The notes under the pieces were generated by a model. It was not told where the DNA came from and did no database searches. It saw only the letters and a program-made list of their open reading frames with translations. Made by a program: the position numbers and the translations under genes. This document shows, piece by piece, positions 1 through 5,159 of a stretch of 5,159 nucleotides of DNA. The DNA is taken from assembly GCA_009920595.1 (NCBI GenBank), contig RFZR01000137.1, positions 1 through 5,159 on the forward strand. Reading direction: 5' to 3'. Origin of the DNA: Alphaproteobacteria bacterium (lineage in GTDB: Bacteria; Pseudomonadota; Alphaproteobacteria; Rhizobiales; Beijerinckiaceae). Within the stretch, counting starts at the first letter, position 1. Each line of letters starts with the position of its first letter.

Positions 1-1263
1 CGTGCAAAATGGATCATACTTTTTATTACGCTCGGAATTTATTATTTTTTGCCTTTCTTGAGATGGGATCGTGGACCGAACGCTCCTGATCAGGCCGTGC
101 TCATCGATATCCCTCATCGCCGCGCCTATTTCTTCTTCATCGAAATTTGGCCGCAAGAAGTTTATTACCTCACCGGTCTTCTCATCATCGCTGCGATGAC
201 GTTGTTTTTGATGAACGCGATGGCCGGTCGGGTGTGGTGCGGGTATCTCTGCCCGCAGACGGTGTGGACGGATCTCTTCATGCAGGTTGAACGTTGGGTC
301 GAAGGTGACCGGCGTGAACGAATGCAGCGTGACGCAAGTCCGATGGATCTCGAAAAATTCTCGCTGAAATTATTGAAACATACGCTCTGGTTGCTTATCG
401 CATGGTGGACCGGTGGTGCATGGGTTCTTTATTTTGCTGACGCGCCAACTTTAGTACGCGACCTTGTAACTTTCCAAGGCGATGTTGTCGCTTATGTTTC
501 GATCGCTACGCTGACCTTCACGACTTATACTTTCGCGGGCCTCATGCGTGAACAAGTCTGTCTTTATATGTGCCCCTGGCCACGTATTCAGGCGGCGATG
601 ACAGATGAATATGCGTTGAATGTAACCTATCGCGTTGATCGCGGTGAACCACGGATGTCATTCAAAAAGGCGACACAGGCGCGTCTCATCGGACAACCGG
701 CAGGCGACTGTGTCGATTGTCAACAATGCGTCGCGGTATGCCCGACGGGTGTCGATATTCGTCACGGCGCCGATATTGGTTGTATTCAGTGCGGGCTTTG
801 CATTGACGCTTGTGATGATGTGATGGTGAAGCTCAATCGACCGACGCGCCTTATCGCCTATGATACGGAAATAAACATCAAGCGGCGGGCTGAGGGGAAG
901 AGCAATATCTTCAAACCTATTCGGGCGCGTTCTGTACTCTATGCGGCCATCATTTCGATAGTCGGTAGCGTCATGCTCTATGCCCTTCTCACGCGAGCCC
1001 CCTTCACCGTGAGCGTAATCCATGATCGGAATCCTATTTTTGTAAAGCTTTCCGATGGCCATATCCGTAACGCCTATACAGTTCGCATTGCGAATATGCT
1101 CCCGACCCAGCGGGCCTTCACGCTTGAAATCGGAGGTTTGCAATATTCACACATCGAAATCATCGGTGGGGAAGCACCGATCGATGGCCGACCCTCGGTG
1201 AGCGTCGGCCCGGACCAAACAAGAGAATTACGCGTTCTGGTAGCCAACATCTCTGGAATTTAG
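1..1263 (+). CDS. ccoG: CcoG/FixG polyferredoxin, cbb3 oxidase accessory protein (5' partial, premature stop)
   Basis: Membrane-anchored iron-sulfur protein of cbb3 oxidase assembly; family members reduce Cu(II) to Cu(I) ahead of copper delivery. The frame is open from base 1, so the true start lies upstream and about 35-45 N-terminal residues are missing; the TTG at 49 is only an internal codon. In the 420 visible residues I see membrane segments near 4-20, 53-73, 128-146, 162-181 and 311-331. A CxxxCP motif (C80, C84) follows the second segment and a second one (C187, C191) follows the fourth. Two complete 4Fe-4S ferredoxin motifs are present: C237, C240, C243, C247-P and C261, C264, C267, C271. 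The signatures LRWDRGP, FFFIEIWPQE, RVWCGYLCPQTVWTD and LIAYDT are typical of the family. The C-terminal periplasmic Ig-like domain runs well up to LRVLVA, then the frame breaks and TAG follows after NISGI. The rest of the tail lies in the next frame (to 1336). The catalytic core is intact, so a slightly shortened protein might still fold. Confidence 0.95.
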   Translation, partial: RAKWIILFITLGIYYFLPFLRWDRGPNAPDQAVLIDIPHRRAYFFFIEIWPQEVYYLTGLLIIAAMTLFLMNAMAGRVWCGYLCPQTVWTDLFMQVERWVEGDRRERMQRDASPMDLEKFSLKLLKHTLWLLIAWWTGGAWVLYFADAPTLVRDLVTFQGDVVAYVSIATLTFTTYTFAGLMREQVCLYMCPWPRIQAAMTDEYALNVTYRVDRGEPRMSFKKATQARLIGQPAGDCVDCQQCVAVCPTGVDIRHGADIGCIQCGLCIDACDDVMVKLNRPTRLIAYDTEINIKRRAEGKSNIFKPIRARSVLYAAIISIVGSVMLYALLTRAPFTVSVIHDRNPIFVKLSDGHIRNAYTVRIANMLPTQRAFTLEIGGLQYSHIEIIGGEAPIDGRPSVSVGPDQTRELRVLVANISGI

Positions 1264-1336
1264 AATTCGTGATCAAGGTGATGGTAAAACGGCAAGTGCC
1301 CGCGATTTCTTCCGGACCCCTCACTCGATCCATTGA
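1244..1336 (+). pseudogene. ccoG: Out-of-frame C-terminal tail of ccoG
   Basis: In the +2 frame relative to the window start, this stretch encodes PTSLEFRIRDQGDGK and then TASARDFFRTP, ending at TGA 1334-1336. That matches the usual end of CcoG/FixG proteins, of the form ITFxIxDxxTGExAxxxDxFxGP. It has no start or ribosome binding site of its own. In family members about 13 residues separate the RVLV strand from ITF; joining the two frames here leaves only 3-4, so I infer loss of roughly 9 codons with a net shift (a deletion of 3n+2 bases) at about 1243-1247. A simple single-base insertion would restore the frame but not the missing residues. The frame switch is clear from the sequence; the deletion size is an estimate from remembered family sequences. 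Confidence 0.8.
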
Positions 1337-1366
1337 CGCTCAAAAGCAACGAATTAGATTTTTGAT

Positions 1367-1371
1367 GAGGG
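1367..1371 (+). promoter_or_regulatory. Ribosome binding site of ccoH
   Basis: GAGGG sits 8 bases before the ATG at 1380. It is the best Shine-Dalgarno match in the gap after ccoG and decides the ccoH start in favour of 1380 over the GTG at 1269 and the ATG at 1365, which overlaps the site itself. Confidence 0.6.
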
Positions 1372-1379
1372 ATAGACAC

Positions 1380-1823
1380 ATGAAGGCCGTACTGATTGAC
1401 TCTTCAAAATCCGACAGCATTAAATTGACAGGTCGCACTGTCCTTGTAGCGATACTTACTTTTTTTGGAATTGTTTTCACCGCGAATGGCATCATGGCCT
1501 ATTTTGCGGTTCAAAGCTTCTCAGGCGTCCAAACAGAAAAGCCTTATGAAAATGGGCTGGCCTTTAATCGCGATATCGAACGCGCACGGACACAAGACGC
1601 ACAAGGCTGGCACGTCGATGAGGCCATCACGCGTAAAGAGACGGGTGATGTTATGCTTACAATACGGATCACTGATTCAACACAAAAGCCAATATCCGGT
1701 GTTACTGTCGATACATATGCAGGTGCTACGCAATGCGGTGCCGGACAATGGGATATTGATATGCGGGCACTGAAGAATGGGGACATTGTCTATCACTCAA
1801 TCAATCGCATTATTCTCCACTAA
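1380..1823 (+). CDS. ccoH: CcoH/FixH cbb3 oxidase assembly protein, internally shortened
   Basis: Single-pass membrane protein that associates with cbb3 oxidase during assembly. The ATG at 1380 gives 147 residues and has a good ribosome binding site. The frame is open back to 1269, but that part overlaps the ccoG tail and has no family character. A cytoplasmic N-terminus (KLTGRTV) is followed by one membrane helix at about 20-43, which contains the NGIMAYFAVQSFSG signature, then the diagnostic stretch ENGLAFNRDIERARTQDAQG-W (58-77). The periplasmic FixH domain starts normally (LTIRITDSTQKPISGVTV) and ends normally (YAGATQCGAGQWDIDMRAL, then YHSINRIIL). The middle, which in homologues holds an RP(T/S)xxxxD-type strand pair of about 25 residues, is missing between V110-D111 and T112-Y113 (about base 1710). 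The loss is in frame. It lies 43 bases after the ccoG tail and ends 39 bases before ccoI. Identity as CcoH is firm; whether the shortened domain works is unknown. Confidence 0.88.
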   Translation: MKAVLIDSSKSDSIKLTGRTVLVAILTFFGIVFTANGIMAYFAVQSFSGVQTEKPYENGLAFNRDIERARTQDAQGWHVDEAITRKETGDVMLTIRITDSTQKPISGVTVDTYAGATQCGAGQWDIDMRALKNGDIVYHSINRIILH

Positions 1824-1850
1824 AGACGCCAAGAATTAACTTCTGATCTT

Positions 1851-1856
1851 GAGAGA
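1851..1856 (+). promoter_or_regulatory. Ribosome binding site of ccoI
   Basis: GAGAGA lies 6 bases before the TTG at 1863. The frame upstream is open only back to the ccoH stop and has no ATG or GTG, so this site plus the conserved DYSAF start region supports a TTG start. Confidence 0.5.
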
Positions 1857-1862
1857 ACCGAT

Positions 1863-2813
1863 TTGGAAAAGACTGCTGATTACTCTGCCTTTCTTAAACC
1901 TTCGAGCGAGGGTCGAGTGAATCTTGACTTGGCCATTGAAGGAATTTCCTCAGCGGATGCGATTGCTGAAATAGAAAGAGCACTCAGCACCATTCCAGGG
2001 CTCACGCACGCGAGATTAAATTTTACAACGCGTCGCCTTTCGACTGAGTGGATAAAATCAAGTTTCAATCCCTCACCTGCGATCTTAACGCTTGAAAATT
2101 TGGGTTACCGTGTTGCGCCCTTTACCAGTGATGATCAAGAGAGTGAAGAAGATCGCTATACGCGTTGGCTTCTTCGTTGTCTTGTTGTCTCAGGTTTTGC
2201 GGGCATCAATGTTATGTTGTTGTCAGTATCGATTTGGGCAGGCAATGTCACAGACATCACACCTGAGACGCGTGATCTTTTCCATTGGCTTTCAGCGTTG
2301 ATCGCGCTTCCCGCTGCCGCATTTTCAGGACAACCTTTTTTCTACAAAGCGCTTCGCGCTCTTCGCCAAGGCGATATGACAATGGATGTGCCGATTTCTA
2401 TCGGTATAACTCTCGCTCTTGGTATGTCTGTCTATGAGACCGCTCATCATGCTGAGCATGCCTATTTCGATTCGGCATTAATGCTGATTTTCTTCTTGCT
2501 ATCGGGACGGGTCCTCGATCATGCGATGCGGAAGAAAACGCGATCGGCGGCCGCTAATCTCGCAGCATTACGAATACCCACAGCTTCACGTTTGGACATT
2601 GATGGGCGGATAAGTGAAGTGCCAAGTGATGCTTTGATTACAGGAGACAAGATTCTTGTTGCGCCCGGTAGTCGTGTACCCGCGGATGGGGTGATCGAAT
2701 TTGGAACTTCACAAATAGAATCAAGTCTCGTGACAGGCGAGACAGAACCAAAATCCGTAAAGCCGGGTGATTTGGTTTTTGCAGGAACTCTGAATCAAAA
2801 TGGATCTAATTGA
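1863..2813 (+). CDS. ccoI: CcoI/FixI copper P1B-ATPase, N-terminal fragment
   Basis: N-terminal 316 residues of the ATPase that moves copper across the inner membrane for the CcoN heme-copper centre. Start is TTG 1863. Residues 18-86 form a heavy-metal-associated domain (LDLAIEGIS, then IERAL, TTRRLSTEW, LENLGYRVAPF), but the expected CxxC is S30-A-D-A33, so the N-terminal metal site is gone. Membrane helices are near 102-126, 139-157, 176-192 and 203-218, with the MDVPIS signature at 174-179. The actuator domain follows, with PGSRVPADG at 268-275 and the dephosphorylation motif TGE at 291-293. The frame ends in SN-stop just after FAGTLNQNG. Without CPC and the phosphorylation domain this piece cannot act as a pump alone. 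It is in the same frame as ccoH, separated by 39 bases. Confidence 0.85.
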   Translation: MEKTADYSAFLKPSSEGRVNLDLAIEGISSADAIAEIERALSTIPGLTHARLNFTTRRLSTEWIKSSFNPSPAILTLENLGYRVAPFTSDDQESEEDRYTRWLLRCLVVSGFAGINVMLLSVSIWAGNVTDITPETRDLFHWLSALIALPAAAFSGQPFFYKALRALRQGDMTMDVPISIGITLALGMSVYETAHHAEHAYFDSALMLIFFLLSGRVLDHAMRKKTRSAAANLAALRIPTASRLDIDGRISEVPSDALITGDKILVAPGSRVPADGVIEFGTSQIESSLVTGETEPKSVKPGDLVFAGTLNQNGSN

Positions 2814-3993
2814 TGAAGCACTCACAAAGCGATCTCGATATGTGCAAATCGCGGACCGTGTGGCACGTCTATACGCGCCGATTGTCCACATGGCCGCCGC
2901 GCTAACAGCCATGGCATGGATTGCTATTGGTGCCACTGTCCATGATGCACTTGTCATCGCGATCGCAGTCTTGATCATCACCTGCCCTTGCGCCCTCGCT
3001 TTGGCCGCACCTGTCGTTCAGGTCATTACAGCGGGCGCACTTTTTCGGAAGAATATTCTTATTCGATCTGCCGATATGATTGAGCGCATGGCTGAGATTG
3101 ATACAATCATCTTTGATAAAACCGGAACACTGACTCTGCCTGAGCCAAGTCTGATTGATGCTTCATCTCTCACACCGGCAGAATTGATGATGGCGGGACG
3201 ATTAGCAGTTTCTAGTCATCATCCTTTAGCACGCGCTATCTGTGAAGCTGTCCGAGAGACAGGCTCTATTTTAACGCCCTACCCAGAGACCCAAGAAATC
3301 ACAGGGAGTGGTGTTTCTTGCTTAATAGATGGCGTCGAGGCACGGCTTGGTCATCCAACATTTTGTAATGTTCCTGCACCGATCTGGACCGACAATCGAT
3401 CCTATATCGGCTTCCGCTATGGAGAAAATTCCGGTTTGATTTTTGTGGGTCAAAAGCTACGCGCAGATGCGGCCCAGATCATCAATGCGCTAAAAGCACG
3501 AAGATATCGTGTCTTGATTCTGTCTGGTGATCATGATCGAATTGTAAAAGATGTCGCCAATCATTTGAAAATTGCTGAATGGCATAGCGCGATGTCACCC
3601 AAGGATAAGCGCGATTTTCTCACACACCTGAAAGATAAAGGCCATCATGTCTTGATGATCGGTGATGGATTAAATGATGCCCCAGCGCTCGCAGCCGCTA
3701 CGGCCTCGTTATCTCCCGCGACAGGTGCCGATGTGACACAGGCAGCTGCCGATGCCGTTTTTACCGGGAAGACTCTCGCACCTGTCCTTGACCTTCTTTT
3801 GCTGACGCAGAAGGGGCGACGTGTGATGGTGGAAAATTTCGGGCTTGCCCTGATCTACAATTTGATTGCGGTTCCTTTGGCGGTCTTTGGTTATGTAACA
3901 CCCTTGATTGCGGCGGCGGCGATGTCGGGTTCATCAATGATTGTTGCACTCAATGCGTTGAGAGCGCGGCGCGCAGACGGAATGTCCTCATGA
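2800..3993 (+). CDS. ccoI: CcoI/FixI copper P1B-ATPase, C-terminal fragment
   Basis: Remaining 397 codons of the copper ATPase in the frame shifted by one from the first part. The nominal ATG at 2800 has no ribosome binding site and is probably not a real start; the conserved sequence begins at LIDEAL. Visible motifs in this fragment are the transport motif C62-P-C64 (TCPCALAL), the phosphorylation site D106-KTGT, the P1B HP dipeptide H141-P142 (SSHHPLA), the ATP-binding GxG at 169-171 followed by ARLGHP, LSGD at 241-244, and the hinge motif GDGLND at 288-293. The last two helices contain Y353-N354 and M375-SGSS, the residues that with CPC form the Cu(I) site. All catalytic and transport residues are intact, so only the break with the first fragment prevents a full pump. 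The stop TGA overlaps the ccoS ATG. Confidence 0.85.
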   Translation: MDLIDEALTKRSRYVQIADRVARLYAPIVHMAAALTAMAWIAIGATVHDALVIAIAVLIITCPCALALAAPVVQVITAGALFRKNILIRSADMIERMAEIDTIIFDKTGTLTLPEPSLIDASSLTPAELMMAGRLAVSSHHPLARAICEAVRETGSILTPYPETQEITGSGVSCLIDGVEARLGHPTFCNVPAPIWTDNRSYIGFRYGENSGLIFVGQKLRADAAQIINALKARRYRVLILSGDHDRIVKDVANHLKIAEWHSAMSPKDKRDFLTHLKDKGHHVLMIGDGLNDAPALAAATASLSPATGADVTQAAADAVFTGKTLAPVLDLLLLTQKGRRVMVENFGLALIYNLIAVPLAVFGYVTPLIAAAAMSGSSMIVALNALRARRADGMSS

Positions 3994-4142
3994 CCATTTT
4001 GCTTTATCTTGTACCTGCTGCGCTCGGCCTTGGTTTACTCGCTCTTGCGGCTTTCATGTGGAGTCTCAGAAATGGTCAATTTGAGGATCTCGACGGCGCA
4101 GCCTTTCGCATTCTTAATGATGATGATGTGAGAAAAGAATAG
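3990..4142 (+). CDS. ccoS: CcoS, cbb3 oxidase maturation small membrane protein
   Basis: A 50-residue protein with one N-terminal membrane helix (about residues 4-24, LLYLVPAALGLGLLALAAFM) followed by the family signature W-S-L-R-N-G-QFEDLDGAAFRIL and an acidic end, NDDDVRKE. Length and motif are exactly those of CcoS, which is required for cofactor (heme and copper) insertion into cbb3 oxidase. Its ATG shares bases with the ccoI stop (ATGA overlap), indicating translational coupling, with a modest GACGGA element 8 bases upstream at 3976-3981. The gene is intact, unlike its three upstream neighbours. Confidence 0.95.
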   Translation: MTILLYLVPAALGLGLLALAAFMWSLRNGQFEDLDGAAFRILNDDDVRKE

Positions 4143-4144
4143 AG

Positions 4145-5159
4145 ATGGCGCGCGTCGATTCCCTCCGTCTGCGAGCTGGTCAAATTTTCTGCGCCTGTGA
4201 TGTTGACGGTCTACCGCTCGATCTCGATTCTCTTCCGAAGGAAGCTTCGCTTCTTCGTATGGCCTTGGCCTTCAGTAGTTCAGTGTTAGCGCAGGTTTTA
4301 ACGCTTTCGATTTTGCCGATTGCGAGCGCAACATTTCGACCCGTCAGCGGATCACTGTCTTGGCCCTTTATGATGTTTCTTACGGGCGCGGCGCTTGCAG
4401 GTTTTCCTGCCTCTTATCTTCTTGATCGCCTGGGACGGCGATCGGCCTTTGCATTAGGTGCGAGTCTTGGTCTTGCTGGCGGCATACTTTCGGCTTTCGC
4501 GCTGAGCGAACGTCTTTATCCGATCTTTTTGATCGGCATATTGTGGCTTGGTATGGCGCAGGGCTTTGGTCTTTTTTATCGCCACGCCGGACCTATTGCA
4601 GGGCGCACGAGCGGTGTGGTCTTTGGTGCAGGAGCTTTAGGCGCATTTGTGGCGCCCTTTATCATTGGCACCTTATCCGAAATATCTGGTCCACTCGCCT
4701 CTCCCCTTATTCTCATGGTGTCAGGTGTTGCACATTTAGTTACACTTTCGCTCGCGATTGGTCTTCCGAATCAACAGATTGAAATCACGGCTTCATCATT
4801 AATGGTCAGACGGCCGACCATGCTGATTTTCTTTACAACGACTCTTATCGCATCATCAGCTTGGTTAGGTATGAATGGTCTCATGGCGCGCTCACCGCTC
4901 GTAATGATGGGATGTGGTTTGAGCCTATCCCTTTCAGCCTTCGCGATGGCGGCCCATTTATCGGCGATGTATTGGCCCGGATTTACAATCGGCCATCTGA
5001 TCAAACGCTTTGGCGGTATAATCACATCCCTGATCGGCCTTCTTTTCTTAGTGATGGGGGGTGTCGGTATAGCTTATCAGAATACAGTATTTGGCTTTAC
5101 CTTATGCCTCACGCTTTCTGGATATGGCTGGGGCATGGCAACAATTGGAGCAACAGCGT
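4145..5159 (+). CDS. CcoA-like MFS copper importer (3' partial)
   Basis: Major-facilitator transporter, 338 residues visible, open to the window end; the usual family length is near 390-400, so about 60 residues are cut off. The ATG at 4145 is 2 bases after the ccoS stop, with a weak AGAAAAGA site at 4131-4138. Residues 39-63 look like the first membrane helix, and helix 2 is followed by the MFS loop motif LLDRLGRR (92-99). M243-N-G-L-M247 and H271-L-S-A-M275 match the MxxxM and HxxxM motifs in helices 7 and 8 of the Rhodobacter capsulatus copper importer CcoA, and the 28-residue spacing is the same as I recall (M233 and H261). Location behind ccoGHIS fits copper supply to the oxidase. The 38-residue hydrophilic N-terminus with FCACD is unusual; an internal ATG at 4259 would give a more typical start but has its AAGGAAG element 14 bases away. 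I see no stop or frame break. MFS assignment is sure, copper specificity is inferred. Confidence 0.85.
   Translation, partial: MARVDSLRLRAGQIFCACDVDGLPLDLDSLPKEASLLRMALAFSSSVLAQVLTLSILPIASATFRPVSGSLSWPFMMFLTGAALAGFPASYLLDRLGRRSAFALGASLGLAGGILSAFALSERLYPIFLIGILWLGMAQGFGLFYRHAGPIAGRTSGVVFGAGALGAFVAPFIIGTLSEISGPLASPLILMVSGVAHLVTLSLAIGLPNQQIEITASSLMVRRPTMLIFFTTTLIASSAWLGMNGLMARSPLVMMGCGLSLSLSAFAMAAHLSAMYWPGFTIGHLIKRFGGIITSLIGLLFLVMGGVGIAYQNTVFGFTLCLTLSGYGWGMATIGATA

Larger units (their letters stand above)
1863..3993 (+). pseudogene. ccoI: Whole ccoI/fixI gene, frame broken at about 2800-2813
   Basis: This entry spans the complete copper-ATPase gene as it would read without the break. The first frame (1863-2813) carries the N-terminal metal-binding domain, the first four membrane helices and the actuator domain. 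The second (2800-3993) carries the CPC helix, the phosphorylation and nucleotide domains and the last two helices. The first frame stops right after the FAGTLNQNG strand of the actuator domain, and the second resumes at LIDEALTKRSRYVQIADR, which family members have about 18 residues later. Both sides are otherwise well conserved with no further stops, which suggests a recent event or a sequence error. No slippery heptamer is obvious, and frameshifting alone would not replace the missing residues. Confidence 0.75.

Noticed and set aside
49..51. TTG as the start of ccoG
   Set aside because: The frame continues upstream to base 1 with conserved CcoG membrane-helix sequence, so this is an internal leucine codon.
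658..1143. 161-codon open frame on the - strand inside ccoG
   Set aside because: It lies fully opposite the conserved ferredoxin and periplasmic regions of ccoG and shows no recognisable domain; a shadow frame.
1269..1379. Longer ccoH reading frame starting at GTG 1269
   Set aside because: It has no ribosome binding site, overlaps the displaced ccoG tail in another frame, and the added residues do not look like a FixH N-terminus. The ATG at 1380 has a good GAGGG site.
1824..1862. Possible hairpin CAAGA...TCTTG between ccoH and ccoI
   Set aside because: The 5-bp arms with a 12-base loop and no T tract are too weak for a terminator.
2795..2815. Programmed frameshift joining the two ccoI frames
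   Set aside because: There is no clear slippery heptamer with a downstream structure, and shifting would not supply the roughly 18 missing actuator-domain residues.
2721..2981. 86-codon - strand frame across the ccoI break
   Set aside because: It is opposite well-conserved ATPase sequence on both sides and has no features of its own; not a gene inserted at the break.
4117..4128. ATG trinucleotide repeat (four copies) in ccoS
   Set aside because: It encodes the acidic NDDD end that is usual for CcoS; too short to treat as a functional repeat.
1..5159. FNR/FixK-type box (TTGAT-N4-ATCAA) or other promoter
   Set aside because: No convincing match was found in the gaps; control most likely comes from upstream of ccoN or ccoG, outside the window.

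Overview
The window carries the assembly-gene half of a cbb3-type cytochrome c oxidase locus, read entirely on the + strand in the order ccoG - ccoH - ccoI - ccoS - MFS transporter. Gene order and the FixG/FixH/FixI/CcoS protein style point to an alphaproteobacterium of moderate GC content; I cannot name a genus. The structural genes (ccoNOPQ) would be expected just upstream, outside the window. The window opens inside ccoG and closes inside the transporter.

Layout: 1-1336 is ccoG (polyferredoxin membrane protein, 5' end missing, C-terminal tail knocked out of frame at about 1243-1260). 1380-1823 is ccoH/fixH. 1863-3993 is the copper P-type ATPase gene ccoI/fixI, broken into two overlapping frames at about 2800-2813. 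3990-4142 is ccoS, which starts inside the ccoI stop (ATGA). 4145 to the window end is an MFS transporter that starts 2 bases after ccoS and carries the MxxxM and HxxxM motifs of CcoA-type copper importers. All gaps are under 45 bases. I see no terminator, promoter, tRNA, mobile element or CRISPR, so the set reads as one transcription unit.

Together the genes supply and install copper and redox cofactors for the high-affinity oxidase: the CcoA-like protein would import copper, CcoI would export it across the inner membrane to the CcoN active site, CcoG is a cupric reductase/redox partner, and CcoH and CcoS act in complex assembly and cofactor insertion.

The striking part is damage. Compared from memory with family sequences, three of the genes lack a short internal segment: about 9 residues plus a frameshift near the end of ccoG, about 25 residues in frame in ccoH, and about 18 residues plus a frameshift in ccoI. 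The reading frame and protein similarity resume immediately after each gap. The CcoI N-terminal heavy-metal domain has also lost both cysteines of its CxxC site. This is either a decaying cbb3 assembly operon or a region with repeated small assembly deletions; the sequence alone does not decide.
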